A stretch of DNA of 62,482 nucleotides from Piscinibacter sp. (GTDB lineage Bacteria > Pseudomonadota > Gammaproteobacteria > Burkholderiales > Burkholderiaceae_C): the NCBI GenBank assembly GCA_019635485.1, contig JAHBZL010000031.1:1-62482 (forward strand). The letters run 5' to 3'. This document shows positions 25,510 to 34,565 of this stretch, in pieces (positions within the stretch are counted from its first letter, which is position 1; each line of letters begins with the position of its first letter). Under the pieces are notes generated by a model. That model did no database searches. It was not told the origin of the DNA and saw only the letters and a program-made list of their open reading frames with translations. Both the position numbers and the translations under genes were made by a program.

Positions 25510-26988
25510 ATGGACATGAAGACCTCGCCGCTGGCCACGCTGGCGGATGCGTCGCTGCTGAAGACGGATGCGCTGATCAACGGCGAATGGGTGGGCGGCG
25601 CCGCGCGCTTCGCCGTCACCGACCCGGCGACCGGGCTGAAGCTCGCCGACGTCGCCAACCTCGGCGCCGCCGAGACCGAGGCCGCGCTGAAGGTGGCCGA
25701 CAAGGCTTGGGGCGCCTGGCGCGCCAAGCCCGCGAAGGAACGCGGCGCGATCCTGATGAAGTGGTACCAGCTGCTGCACCAGCATGCCGACGACCTGGCG
25801 CGCATCATGACCGCCGAGCAGGGCAAGCCGCTCGCCGAAGCCAAGGGCGAGGTCGGCTACGGCGCCAGCTTCATCGAGTGGTTCGCCGAGGAAGGCCGGC
25901 GCGTCTACGGCGAAACCATCCCGACCACCGACAACAACAAGCGCTACCTGGTCATCAAGCAGCCGATGGGCGTGTGCGCGGCGATCACGCCGTGGAACTT
26001 CCCGATCGCGATGATCACGCGCAAGGTCGCGCCGGCGCTGGCCGCCGGCTGCCCGGTGGTGATCAAGCCGGCCGAGCAGACGCCGCTGTCGGCGCTCGCG
26101 GTGGCCGAGCTGGCACAGCGTGCCGGCATGCCGCCGGGCGTGCTGAACGTGATCACCGCCGACGGATCGAACTCGATCACGGTCGGCAAGGTGCTGTGCG
26201 CGAGCGACACGGTGCGCCACCTGTCGTTCACCGGCTCGACCGAGGTCGGCCGCATCCTCGCCGCGCAATGCGCGCCGACGATCAAGAAGCTCAGCCTCGA
26301 GCTGGGCGGCAACGCGCCCTTCATCGTCTTCGACGACGCCGACATCGACAGTGCCGTCGAGGGCGCGATGATCAGCAAGTACCGCAACGCCGGCCAGACC
26401 TGCGTCTGCGCGAACCGCCTCTACGTGCAGGACAAGGTCTACGACGCCTTCGTCGCCAAGCTGGCCGAGAAGTCCAAGGGCATCAAGGTCGGCAACGGCT
26501 TCGAGCCCGGCGTCAGCCAGGGCCCGCTGATCGACGGCCCCGCGATGGAGAAGGTCGAGCGCCACGTCGCCGATGCGGTCTCCAAGGGCGCGAAGGTGGT
26601 GGTGGGCGGCACGCGCATCGGCGAGCGCTTCTACACGCCCACCGTGCTGGCCGACGTGACCGGCGAGATGCTGTGCGCGCGCGAGGAGACCTTCGGCCCG
26701 GTGGCGCCGGTGTTCCGCTTCAAGACCGAGGCGGAGGCGATCGAGATGGCCAACGCCACCGAGTTCGGCCTGGCAAGCTACTTCTATAGCCGCGACATCG
26801 GGCGCATCTTCCGCGTCGGCGAGGCGCTCGAGTACGGCATGGTCGGCATCAACACCGGGCTGATCTCGACGGCCGAGGTGCCGTTCGGCGGCGTCAAGCA
26901 GTCCGGCCTGGGCCGGGAAGGCTCGCACCACGGCATCGACGACTACGTCGAGATCAAGTACCTGTGCCTCGGCGACATCCTGAAGTGA
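25510..26988 (+). CDS. gabD: succinate-semialdehyde dehydrogenase
   Basis: NAD(P)-dependent aldehyde dehydrogenase of 492 residues that oxidises succinate semialdehyde to succinate, the last step of GABA breakdown. The catalytic C298 is in NAGQTCVCANR, with the second Cys two residues on that is typical of GabD, and the general base E264 is in LSLELGG. The NAD(P)-binding part has ITPWNFPIAM and FTGSTEVG. A GGAG ribosome-binding site lies 10 bases before the ATG; a second in-frame ATG two codons on is possible. It closes the gabT-ABC-gbuA-gabD run and is convergent with the next gene after only 3 bases. Confidence 0.96.
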   Translation: MDMKTSPLATLADASLLKTDALINGEWVGGAARFAVTDPATGLKLADVANLGAAETEAALKVADKAWGAWRAKPAKERGAILMKWYQLLHQHADDLARIMTAEQGKPLAEAKGEVGYGASFIEWFAEEGRRVYGETIPTTDNNKRYLVIKQPMGVCAAITPWNFPIAMITRKVAPALAAGCPVVIKPAEQTPLSALAVAELAQRAGMPPGVLNVITADGSNSITVGKVLCASDTVRHLSFTGSTEVGRILAAQCAPTIKKLSLELGGNAPFIVFDDADIDSAVEGAMISKYRNAGQTCVCANRLYVQDKVYDAFVAKLAEKSKGIKVGNGFEPGVSQGPLIDGPAMEKVERHVADAVSKGAKVVVGGTRIGERFYTPTVLADVTGEMLCAREETFGPVAPVFRFKTEAEAIEMANATEFGLASYFYSRDIGRIFRVGEALEYGMVGINTGLISTAEVPFGGVKQSGLGREGSHHGIDDYVEIKYLCLGDILK

Positions 26989-26991
26989 GCT

Positions 26992-28020
26992 TCAGATGTC
27001 GATCAGCGTCATCGGCTTGACGGCCGGCAGCTTGCGCACCGCCGGCAGCTTGGCCTTCAGGTCCGATTCCTTCGCCTTGTAGAGCTTGGCGAGTTCCCGC
27101 GGCCACTGGTCGACGGGGCAGGCGCTGAGGATCTTGGCCGCCTTCGCGCGCAGGTCGGCGTTGTCCGCCGGCAGGCCGAAGGCCTGGACGATCTTCTGCA
27201 CGTCGGCATTGCCGAACTTCACCGGCGGCGCGCCCTTGGGCTCTTCCTTCGGCACCTGACCGAGCGCGATCAGGTCCTTGAGGATCCGGTTGGCGTTGGC
27301 GATGATGTCGTCGGCGTTGTCCAGGTCCTGCAGCAGCCACTGCACCTCGGTCTTGCGCTGGCGGTCCAGGTCCGGGTACTGCTTCGTGTACTTGTCGACG
27401 CGCACGCGGATCTCGATCGGCTTGGTGTCGAGCTTCAGCAGGTCGATCAGCGACAGGCGTGCCGCCGTCAGCGCCTTCTGGTCCTTCTTGTCCCAGGCCT
27501 TGCGCGCGTCCTTGTCGAGCTTCGGCGCCTCGGTGTTGAGGGTCGCCATCGCGGCCATCAGCTTCTTCGCCTGCGCCTGCAGCGCGCCGAGGTCGGCCTC
27601 GGCACCGATGTCGTCCTTCCTGATCGCCGCCAGCGCCTTGTCGACGCCGCGGTCGAGCTCGCGCGCCTTCGTCGCCTGCTCGGAGAGCCGCTTGCGCGTG
27701 TGGGCCACCGTCGTGACGAGCTTCTTGATCTGCTCGAACTTGGTCTCCATCAGGTCCTGGTCGGCCTGCAGCTGCTCGAGCAGCTTGCGGGCCTGCGAGA
27801 CGGTGTCGAGGCATTCGTCGATCTCGTCGCCGACCTGCGCCAGCTTCGGCCGGTACAGCTTGATTTCCTCCTCGCTGGAATCGTCGATGCCGGCCTGCAG
27901 GCCTTCGAAGAAGTCCTTGTAGCGCGGCTGGATCGCACGATCGAGCTTGTCGACTTGCTTGACCTTCTCGATCGTGTCGGCGAGCACCTTCGCGGTCTCG
28001 CGGCTGATGGTGGGGGGCAT
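26992..28020 (-). CDS. uncharacterised coiled-coil protein, 342 aa
   Basis: Soluble, highly charged protein of 342 residues with no signal peptide or membrane segment. Residues 1-260 are almost entirely helical with heptad-like Leu/Ala spacing (for example ARKLLEQLQADQDLMETKFEQIKK in two parts, about 77-100), which predicts long coiled coils. A linker KEEPKGAPP (about 258-266) leads to a helical C-terminal domain of about 75 residues. I do not recognise a family. The codon style is that of its neighbours, so recent transfer is unlikely. It shares no operon: it is convergent with gabD, and 100 bases with small hairpins separate it from the GGDEF-like gene upstream. Confidence 0.75.
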   Translation of the reverse strand: MPPTISRETAKVLADTIEKVKQVDKLDRAIQPRYKDFFEGLQAGIDDSSEEEIKLYRPKLAQVGDEIDECLDTVSQARKLLEQLQADQDLMETKFEQIKKLVTTVAHTRKRLSEQATKARELDRGVDKALAAIRKDDIGAEADLGALQAQAKKLMAAMATLNTEAPKLDKDARKAWDKKDQKALTAARLSLIDLLKLDTKPIEIRVRVDKYTKQYPDLDRQRKTEVQWLLQDLDNADDIIANANRILKDLIALGQVPKEEPKGAPPVKFGNADVQKIVQAFGLPADNADLRAKAAKILSACPVDQWPRELAKLYKAKESDLKAKLPAVRKLPAVKPMTLIDI

Positions 28021-28120
28021 GGAAACTCCGTGGGGGTTGTCGGGCGGCGCGCATCTTCGTGGCGCGCCACGGCGCGCACAACCCCCTTGGCGGGTTGTCC
28101 GGAACCTCGCACGGATTGCG

Positions 28121-29020
28121 TTAGGACGGGTCGTTGGCGGCGCCCGGACGCCCTGCGATGGCCCCCGCCGCGGTGGCGGTCGCGGCGAGGCCCGTGGCCA
28201 CGCGCAGCAGCGCGCCGGCCTCGCGTCCGTCCTGCGGATAGCGCGCCGCGCCGATCGCCGCGCCCACCAGCACGTCGTTGCCGCTCAGCGTGAACGGCGC
28301 GGCCAGCGCCTGCCGAAGTTTGCCGGCGACATGCTCCGCATCCTGTGCATCCTGCATGCGCGAGAGCAGCACGGCGAGCAGGTCCGGCCCGAGCGCGGCG
28401 ACCACGTCGCCGGCACGCAGGCCCACGCGCAGCCGCACGGCGACCTTGCGGCGCAGCGCGTTCGTGGCCTCGCGGCCGAAACGCGCTTCGGCCGTCGACA
28501 GCCCTTCGAGCCGCACCGCGAGCAGCGCCATCGGCGCCGGTTCGCGCTCGCGCAGCGCGAGCAGCTGCGTCATGTGCTCGGCGAGTTGCGCCTGGTCGGG
28601 CAGCCCCGTGAGCGCGTCGGTACCGAGCGCCTTGCGGGCGTTGTGTTGCAGGGTCCGCCGTTCGGCCGCGAGGCGCAGGGTCAGCGCCGGTGCCGCGGGC
28701 CGCACCACGACGTCCTGCACGCCGAGCTGCACCAGGCGCAACGCGAGCGCGGTGTCGGGCACGCCGTCGCAGAGCACCAGCACGGTCGCATCCGCCACCG
28801 CGCGTGGCAAGGTGGCCCAGTCCGCCAGATGCGCCAAGGCGTCGCGCGCGATCGACAGGGCCAGCACATCGAACGACGCCGACGCAAGGAGCGGCGCCGC
28901 GGCCTCGAGCGACGCGCAACGCGTCACGTCCAGCGCGCCGATCGCATCGGCCGCCGGCAAGCTCAGCGGGCCGTCCGATGCGGCATCGACCACCAGCACC
29001 CGCAACGCCTGCTCGCTCAC
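28121..29020 (-). CDS. degenerate REC-GGDEF domain protein
   Basis: A 299-residue cytoplasmic protein. The first 120 residues follow a response-regulator fold (VLVVDAASD, FDVLALSI, VLVLCDG, VQDVVVRPAA), but the phospho-acceptor Asp is not convincing: the FD at about 50-51 is followed by VLALS. Residues 133-280 follow a GGDEF domain (DALTGLPDQAQL at 135-146, YPQDG at 261-265). The active-site GGDEF is replaced by LGPDL (210-214), so diguanylate cyclase activity is unlikely. It may be a c-di-GMP or protein-binding remnant. Transcribed away from the tRNA-Gly gene that lies upstream of it. Confidence 0.8.
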   Translation of the reverse strand: MSEQALRVLVVDAASDGPLSLPAADAIGALDVTRCASLEAAAPLLASASFDVLALSIARDALAHLADWATLPRAVADATVLVLCDGVPDTALALRLVQLGVQDVVVRPAAPALTLRLAAERRTLQHNARKALGTDALTGLPDQAQLAEHMTQLLALREREPAPMALLAVRLEGLSTAEARFGREATNALRRKVAVRLRVGLRAGDVVAALGPDLLAVLLSRMQDAQDAEHVAGKLRQALAAPFTLSGNDVLVGAAIGAARYPQDGREAGALLRVATGLAATATAAGAIAGRPGAANDPS

Positions 29021-29060
29021 TCCGCGACTCCCGCCGCGCGCGCGGCGAAGGCATGTGAAA

Positions 29061-29080
29061 CGGGCCGCATCAGCGGCCCG
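29061..29080 (-). terminator. rho-independent terminator of tRNA-Gly
   Basis: On the minus strand this reads CGGGCCGC-TGAT-GCGGCCCG, an 8-bp perfect stem followed by TTTC, beginning 8 bases after the tRNA 3' end. Confidence 0.7.
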
Positions 29081-29087
29081 GGGGATG

Positions 29088-29161
29088 TGGAGCGGGTGAA
29101 GGGAATCGAACCCTCGTATGAAGCTTGGGAAGCTGCCGTTCTACCATTGAACTACACCCGC
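29088..29161 (-). tRNA. tRNA-Gly (anticodon CCC)
   Basis: 74 nt including an encoded CCA end. Acceptor arms GCGGGTG/CACCCGC, D arm GTTC-AATGGTA-GAAC, T arm GAGGG-TTCGATT-CCCTT, discriminator T. The anticodon loop is TTCCCAA, giving anticodon CCC for GGG codons. The anticodon stem reads GCAGC against GCTTC, so pair 28-42 is a C-U mismatch. A TAGAAT -10 box lies upstream and a terminator downstream. Confidence 0.95.
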
Positions 29162-29171
29162 GCAGCGCGAC

Positions 29172-29177
29172 ATTCTA
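29172..29177 (-). promoter_or_regulatory. -10 box of tRNA-Gly
   Basis: On the minus strand this reads TAGAAT, ending 11 bases before the tRNA 5' end, as expected for a short tRNA leader. The -35 is weak. Confidence 0.5.
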
Positions 29178-29320
29178 CCCGGCTCCTGCGCATGAACGGC
29201 GCCCCGGCTGCCCGCGTGCCGACGGTCGATCCCGGTGCCGAGTTCGATGTGCTTGCGCCGTCCGGGTGCTGCCGCGGTGCAGGCCGGCACCGACAGCGTG
29301 CCGCCCAAGGCCGCCGGGCC

Positions 29321-29334
29321 GGCATGCGCCTTGC
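29321..29334 (+). promoter_or_regulatory. sigma-54-like promoter upstream of the ethanolamine genes
   Basis: GGCATGCGCCTTGC has GG and GC exactly 12 bases apart, as in the -24/-12 consensus TGGCACG-N4-TTGCA (mismatches at T, C and final A). The predicted start would fall near 29346, leaving about a 24-base leader that contains the AGGAGG ribosome-binding site. Ethanolamine genes in Pseudomonas depend on sigma-54 and EatR, which supports the idea. Confidence 0.45.
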
Positions 29335-29369
29335 CTGTCGCGCCTCCTCGCACGAGGAGGGACCCTCTC

Positions 29370-30728
29370 ATGAGCAAGGCACCCGGACTGGACAAATCGC
29401 TGTCGACACTGCAGCTGTGGGGCATCGCGGTCGGGCTGGTGATCTCCGGCGAGTACTTCGGCTGGAGCTACGGCTGGGCCGGCGCCGGCACGCTGGGATT
29501 CCTGGTCACCGCGGCGTTCATCGCGCTGATGTACGCCACCTTCATCTTCAGCTTCACCGAGCTGACCACCTCGATCCCGCACGCCGGCGGGCCATTCGAG
29601 TACGGCCGGCGCGCGTTCGGCCCCACCGGTGGCTACATCGCGGGCTACGCGACGCTGATCGAGTTCGTGTTCGCGCCGCCGGCCATCTCGCTGGCGATCG
29701 GCTCGTACCTGAACGTGCAGTTCCCTGGTCTCGATCCGAAGACAGCCGCCGTCGGCGCCTACCTGATCTTCATGACGCTGAACATCCTGGGCGTGCAGAT
29801 CGCCGCCACCTTCGAGCTGCTCGTGACGCTGGTGGCGATCTTCGAACTGCTGGTCTTCATGGGCGTCGTGGCCCCGGGCTTCTCGATCGCGAACTTCGTC
29901 AAGGGCGGCTGGTCCGGGCAGGACGCCTTCAGCGCCGCGGCGATCCCGGGCATGTTCGCGGCCATCCCGTTCGCGATCTGGTTCTTCCTCGCCATCGAGG
30001 GCGTGGCGATGGCGGCCGAGGAGGCCAAGGACCCGAAGCGCTCGATCCCGATCGCCTACATCGCCGGCATCCTGACGCTGCTGGTACTGGCCGCCGGCGT
30101 GATGCTGTTCGCCGGCGGTGCGGGCGACTGGACCAAGCTCGCCAACATCAACGACCCGCTGCCGCAGGCGATGCGCCTGATCGTCGGCGATTCGAGCGGC
30201 TGGCTGCACATGCTGGTGTGGCTCGGGCTGTTCGGCCTGGTCGCCTCGTTCCACGGCATCATCCTCGGCTACTCGCGGCAGATCTACGCGCTGGCCCGCG
30301 CGGGTTACCTGCCGGCCGCCTTCGGCACCGTGCATCCGCGTTTCCACACCCCGCACCGCGCCATCCTGGCCGGGGGTGTGGTCGGCATCGTCGCGATCTT
30401 CAGCGACGAGTGGTTCAGCTTCGGCGGCCAGACGCTGACGGCCAACATCGTGACGATGAGCGTCTTCGGCGCGATCGTGATGTACATCGTCAGCATGGCG
30501 AGCCTGTTCCGGCTGCGCCGCACCGAGGCCGGCCTGGAGCGCCCGTACCGCGCCCCGCTGTACCCGGTCTTCCCGGCCTTCGCGCTGGCCGCGGCCGTGG
30601 TGTGCCTGCTGACGATGGTCTACTACAACGCGCTGATCGCGGCGCTGTTCGTGGTGCTGGGGGTGCTCGGCCACGGCTACTTCCGGCTGACGCGCAAACG
30701 TCGCGAAGGCGTGCTGGCTGCGGCATGA
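29370..30728 (+). CDS. eat: ethanolamine permease
   Basis: APC-family inner-membrane transporter of 452 residues with about 12 hydrophobic helices. The N-terminus STLQLWGIAVGLVISGEYFG (about 11-30) is typical of the ethanolamine permease Eat group, as are SIPHAGGPFEYGRRAFGP and the FHGIILGYSRQIYALAR segment. The ATG at 29370 is chosen because a perfect AGGAGG ribosome-binding site lies 9 bases upstream; the frame is open to 29235 but Arg/Pro-rich there. eutB starts 7 bases after its stop. With eutBC it would take up ethanolamine and deaminate it. Confidence 0.92.
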   Translation: MSKAPGLDKSLSTLQLWGIAVGLVISGEYFGWSYGWAGAGTLGFLVTAAFIALMYATFIFSFTELTTSIPHAGGPFEYGRRAFGPTGGYIAGYATLIEFVFAPPAISLAIGSYLNVQFPGLDPKTAAVGAYLIFMTLNILGVQIAATFELLVTLVAIFELLVFMGVVAPGFSIANFVKGGWSGQDAFSAAAIPGMFAAIPFAIWFFLAIEGVAMAAEEAKDPKRSIPIAYIAGILTLLVLAAGVMLFAGGAGDWTKLANINDPLPQAMRLIVGDSSGWLHMLVWLGLFGLVASFHGIILGYSRQIYALARAGYLPAAFGTVHPRFHTPHRAILAGGVVGIVAIFSDEWFSFGGQTLTANIVTMSVFGAIVMYIVSMASLFRLRRTEAGLERPYRAPLYPVFPAFALAAAVVCLLTMVYYNALIAALFVVLGVLGHGYFRLTRKRREGVLAAA

Positions 30729-30735
30729 TGCGCGC

Positions 30736-32142
30736 ATGGGCTACGCCAGCACGATCGGCGCGCAGCGCTTCCAGTTTCCCGACCTGCGCACGCTGATGGC
30801 GCGCGCCACGCCGGCGCGTTCCGGGGACGAGCTGGCCGGCGTCGCCGCACGCAGCGGCGAGGAGCGGGTCGCGGCGCAGATGGCGCTGGCCGACCTGCCG
30901 CTGTCCACCTTCCTGACCGAGGCGGTGGTGCCGTACGAGGCGGACGAGGTCACCCGGCTGATCATCGACGGCCACGACCGCGCCGCCTTCGCGCCAGTGG
31001 CGCACCTGACGGTCGGCGCCTGGCGCGACTGGCTGCTCTCCGACGCCGTGGACGCCGCGGCGCTCAGCGCGCTGGCGCCAGGGCTGACGCCGGAGATGGT
31101 GGCCGCGGTCAGCAAGCTGATGCGCCACCAGGACCTGATCGCGGTGGCGCGCAAGTGCCGCGTGCAGACCCGTTTCCGCGGCACCATCGGCCTGCCCGGC
31201 CGCCTGTCGACCCGCCTGCAGCCCAACCACCCGACCGACGATGCCGCCGGCATCGCCGCCAGCGTGCTCGACGGCCTGCTGTACGGCAGCGGCGATGCGG
31301 TGATCGGCATCAACCCGGCCAGCGACAACGTGGCGCAGGTCATGCGGCTGCTGCAGATGCTCGACGCGGTGATCCGCCGCTGGGACATCCCGACCCAGAG
31401 CTGCGTGCTGACGCACGTGACGAACACGCTGCAGTGCATCGAGCGCGGCGCGCCGGTGGACCTGGTGTTCCAGTCGATCGGCGGCACCGAGGGCACCAAC
31501 CGCAGCTTCGGCATCGACCTCGCGCTGCTCGGCCAGGCGCGCGACGCGGCCCTGTCGCTGCAGCGCGGCGCGCTGTTCGACGACGGCACGCGCGGCGCGA
31601 ACGTGATGTACTTCGAGACCGGCCAGGGCAGCGCGCTCTCGGCCCAGGCGCACCACGACTGCGACCAGCAGACCATCGAGGCCCGCGCCTACGGCGTGGC
31701 GCGCCACTTCGAGCCCCTGCTGGTCAACAGCGTGGTCGGCTTCATCGGCCCCGAGTACCTCTACGACGGCCGGCAGATCATCCGCGCCGGTCTGGAGGAC
31801 CACTTCTGCGCCAAGCTGCTCGGCCTCGCGATGGGCTGCGACATCTGCTACACGAACCATGCCGAGGCCGACCAGAACGACATGGACGTGCTGCTGACGC
31901 TGCTGGGCGTGGCCGGCTGCAGCTTCATCATGGGCATCCCGGGCTCGGACGACGTGATGCTGAACTATCAGACCACGTCGTTCCACGACGCGCTCTACGC
32001 CCGCCGCGTGCTGGGCCTGCGCCCGGCGCCCGAGTTCGAGCGCTGGCTCGAGGCGATGAAGATCACCGAGCCCGGCGCGCCCGACCGCCTCGCCGATGCG
32101 CTGCCGGCGGCGTTCGGCCGGCTGCTGGAGAAGACCGCGTGA
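30736..32142 (+). CDS. eutB: ethanolamine ammonia-lyase large subunit
   Basis: Catalytic TIM-barrel subunit of the adenosylcobalamin-dependent lyase that turns ethanolamine into acetaldehyde and ammonia. It has 468 residues (Salmonella 453). Conserved stretches are visible: [21 protein letters not shown] (in two parts, about 137-157), [35 protein letters not shown] and the B12-proximal [11 protein letters not shown] (about 374-384). No microcompartment genes are nearby, so this is the short aerobic type of pathway, as in pseudomonads. The stop overlaps the GTG start of eutC. Confidence 0.97.
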   Translation: MGYASTIGAQRFQFPDLRTLMARATPARSGDELAGVAARSGEERVAAQMALADLPLSTFLTEAVVPYEADEVTRLIIDGHDRAAFAPVAHLTVGAWRDWLLSDAVDAAALSALAPGLTPEMVAAVSKLMRHQDLIAVARKCRVQTRFRGTIGLPGRLSTRLQPNHPTDDAAGIAASVLDGLLYGSGDAVIGINPASDNVAQVMRLLQMLDAVIRRWDIPTQSCVLTHVTNTLQCIERGAPVDLVFQSIGGTEGTNRSFGIDLALLGQARDAALSLQRGALFDDGTRGANVMYFETGQGSALSAQAHHDCDQQTIEARAYGVARHFEPLLVNSVVGFIGPEYLYDGRQIIRAGLEDHFCAKLLGLAMGCDICYTNHAEADQNDMDVLLTLLGVAGCSFIMGIPGSDDVMLNYQTTSFHDALYARRVLGLRPAPEFERWLEAMKITEPGAPDRLADALPAAFGRLLEKTA

Positions 32143-32927
32143 CGCGCGGTGTCATCGCCAACCCCTGGAGCGGGCTGCGCCGGCTCACGCCGGCGCGCAT
32201 CGCGCTCGGCCGCAGCGGCGTCAGCCAGCCGACCGCGCCGCAGCTCGCCTTCCAGCTCGCCCACGCGCAGGCGCGGGACGCGGTGCACCGCCGGCTCGAC
32301 GGCGCCGCCGTCGCGGCCGCCGTCGAGGCGCTCGGGCTGCCGACGCTGGCCCTGCACAGCGCCGCCGCCGACCGGCCCATCTACCTGCAGCGCCCCGACC
32401 TCGGGCGCCGGCTGGACGCGGCCTCCGCGCAGCGCCTGCAGGCGCTGGCACCGGCCGGCCGCGTCGACCTCGCGGTGGTGATCGCCGACGGCCTGTCCGC
32501 GCTCGCCGTCGAGCGGCACGCGGCGCCGCTGGTCGGCCTGCTGCACGCGCTGCTCGGCGACGCCTGGCGCTGGGCGCCGGTGGCAATCGTCGAGCAGGGG
32601 CGTGTCGCCGTGGGCGACCCGATCGGCGAAGCGCTGGCCGCCGATCTCGTCGTCGTGCTGATCGGTGAGCGGCCCGGGCTGAGTTCGCCGGACAGCCTCG
32701 GCGTCTACGTCACCTGGGCGCCGCTGCCGGGCCGCACGGACGCGGAGCGCAACTGCATCTCGAACGTCCGCCCCGAGGGCCTGCCGCTGGGCGACGCGGC
32801 GCAGCGCCTCGCCTGGCTGCTGAACGAGGCACGCCGGCGGCGGCTGACCGGCGTGGCGCTGAAGGACGAGAGCGCCCCCGCGCTCGAGACGGGCGGCGGC
32901 GCGATGACCAGCTTCCTGCTCGGCTGA
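32139..32927 (+). CDS. eutC: ethanolamine ammonia-lyase small subunit
   Basis: Cobalamin-binding small subunit of the lyase, 262 residues (Salmonella 298; the N-terminal tail is shorter here). Family marks: [15 protein letters not shown] (about 12-26), [43 protein letters not shown] and the end [14 protein letters not shown]. The GTG at 32139 overlaps the eutB stop by four bases (GTGA), and no better start exists. No aldehyde dehydrogenase or EatR-type activator gene follows; acetaldehyde must be handled by enzymes encoded elsewhere. Confidence 0.95.
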   Translation: MTRGVIANPWSGLRRLTPARIALGRSGVSQPTAPQLAFQLAHAQARDAVHRRLDGAAVAAAVEALGLPTLALHSAAADRPIYLQRPDLGRRLDAASAQRLQALAPAGRVDLAVVIADGLSALAVERHAAPLVGLLHALLGDAWRWAPVAIVEQGRVAVGDPIGEALAADLVVVLIGERPGLSSPDSLGVYVTWAPLPGRTDAERNCISNVRPEGLPLGDAAQRLAWLLNEARRRRLTGVALKDESAPALETGGGAMTSFLLG

Positions 32928-32948
32928 GAAGCGACGAGCGTCGGCGGC

Positions 32949-34472
32949 TCAGCCGTTCTCGGCCAGCCACTCGATCAGCGCGTCCAGCGCCGGCGTCGCC
33001 GCCGGGGCCTCGGCGTGGTTGACCATCGCGGCGACGGCGTACACCTTGCCGCTGCGCGCCTTCACGTAGCCCGCCAGCGCACGCGCATCCAGCAGACTGC
33101 CGGTCTTCAGGAAGGCATGGCCGGAGGCGGCGCCGTCCTGGAAGCGCCGCGCCAGCGTGCCGTCGACACCGGCGATCGGCAGCGAGTCGACGAAGTCGCG
33201 CGCATGCGGCCCGGTCCAGGCACGCGCGAGCAGCTGCGCCAGCGCGCGCGGCTTGCCGCGTTCGGTGCGCGACAGGCCCGAGCCGGTGTCCACCTCGATG
33301 TCGCTGGCCTTCAGCCCCTGTGTGCGCAGCCATTGCTGCACACGCTCGCCGGCCCCGGCCGCGGTGGCGCTGCGCAGCGGGAACTCCGGCGACAGCGTCA
33401 GCCACAGGTTGCGCGCCAGCAGGTTGTTGCTGTGCTTGTTGATCTCGCGCAGCACGATCGGCAGCTTCTCCGAGCTGTGCACCGCATAGGGCAGCTCGAA
33501 CTCCCCGTCGGCGTCGCGCTGCAGCACGCCGGCCTCGCCCGCACCGTGACGCTCGACCACGTGACCGGCGAGCGTGCCGCCGGTCTCGGCCCAGAGTGCG
33601 GCGATCGCGCGGGCACTGAACTCGGCGTGCGTCATCGGCAGCAGTGACAGCTGCTGCATGCCGCAGGCCGGCGAGGTGGTGCCCACCACCTTCAGCGTCA
33701 GCGCCGCGCCGTCCTTGGACGCGAGCTGCGCGTGCGCCTCGCAGCCCGGGCCGGTGGCCATCGCGGACACCAGCTGCACGCCCTCCAGCACCGGCTGCAT
33801 GCGCAGCTGCACCCGCCCCTTCGGTTCGGCGACGACCTGCACGCGCAGCACGCCCTCGTCGAGCGCCAGCGCGTCGGGCCAGGCATGGTGCGGCCGGTCC
33901 GGCTCGGGTTGCGGCGTACGCGCCAGATCTTCCGGGCTGAGCGTGAACGCCAGGCGGTCGAGCACGATGTTGCCGCCGATCTTGCGCAGGCCCTGCTCGT
34001 GCAGCCGGACGAACCAGCGCCGCAGCGCGTCGGAGGTCAGCATCGCGTTGCCGCCGCCGACGATCAGCAGGTCGCCATCGAGCCGGCCGTCGACGATCTC
34101 GCCCTTCGCGAAGGCATGGGTGGTCCATTGGTAGCCCGGGCCGAGCAGGTCGAGCGCGGCCAGCGTGGTGACGACCTTGGCGGTCGACGCCAGCACGAAC
34201 GGCTGTTCCTCGTTCAGCGCCGCCAGCGGCCGTGACTGGTCGACGCGCCGCACGTACAGGCCGAAGTGGCTGCTCGGCACGCCGGCCTCCTGCAGCAGGC
34301 GCAGCACGTGCGACGGCGGCAGCAGCTTCAGCCCGGCCAGCGGCGCCGGCTTGCCGCGCGCGGGCTGCCAGGGTTTCGGGCCGGCGTCGGCGCCCGGGTA
34401 GGCCATGGCGGCGGCCGGGCACAGCAGCGCCAGCAGCAGGCATCGGAGGATTCGGGGGAAGAGGCAGAGCAT
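32949..34472 (-). CDS. dacB: D-alanyl-D-alanine carboxypeptidase/endopeptidase (PBP4)
   Basis: Class C low-molecular-weight penicillin-binding protein that trims and opens peptidoglycan cross-links in the periplasm. It has 507 residues with a signal peptide ([20 protein letters not shown], cleavage near AMA-YP at about 24). Active-site motifs: SxxK at 96-99 (STAK), SxN at 348-350 (SNN) and KTG at 456-458. The large insert typical of PBP4 lies between SxxK and SxN. I chose the ATG at 34472; an ATG at 34526 would put a basic extension before the signal. It is divergent from trmB. Confidence 0.92.
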   Translation of the reverse strand: MLCLFPRILRCLLLALLCPAAAMAYPGADAGPKPWQPARGKPAPLAGLKLLPPSHVLRLLQEAGVPSSHFGLYVRRVDQSRPLAALNEEQPFVLASTAKVVTTLAALDLLGPGYQWTTHAFAKGEIVDGRLDGDLLIVGGGNAMLTSDALRRWFVRLHEQGLRKIGGNIVLDRLAFTLSPEDLARTPQPEPDRPHHAWPDALALDEGVLRVQVVAEPKGRVQLRMQPVLEGVQLVSAMATGPGCEAHAQLASKDGAALTLKVVGTTSPACGMQQLSLLPMTHAEFSARAIAALWAETGGTLAGHVVERHGAGEAGVLQRDADGEFELPYAVHSSEKLPIVLREINKHSNNLLARNLWLTLSPEFPLRSATAAGAGERVQQWLRTQGLKASDIEVDTGSGLSRTERGKPRALAQLLARAWTGPHARDFVDSLPIAGVDGTLARRFQDGAASGHAFLKTGSLLDARALAGYVKARSGKVYAVAAMVNHAEAPAATPALDALIEWLAENG

Positions 34473-34565
34473 GGCGGTGCGGCACAATCCGCGCGCTCGA
34501 AGCTTAGGCAAGATTGTCCGGCGCACACCCCCCAGAAGCGGTGCCCGCGCCCCCGCCCTCCCCCT

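Noticed and set aside
28021-28120. Small regulatory RNA in the hairpin-rich gap between the coiled-coil and GGDEF-like genes
   Set aside because: There are short inverted repeats (ACAACCC/GGGTTGT at 28078-28098), but no promoter-terminator pair of the right order.
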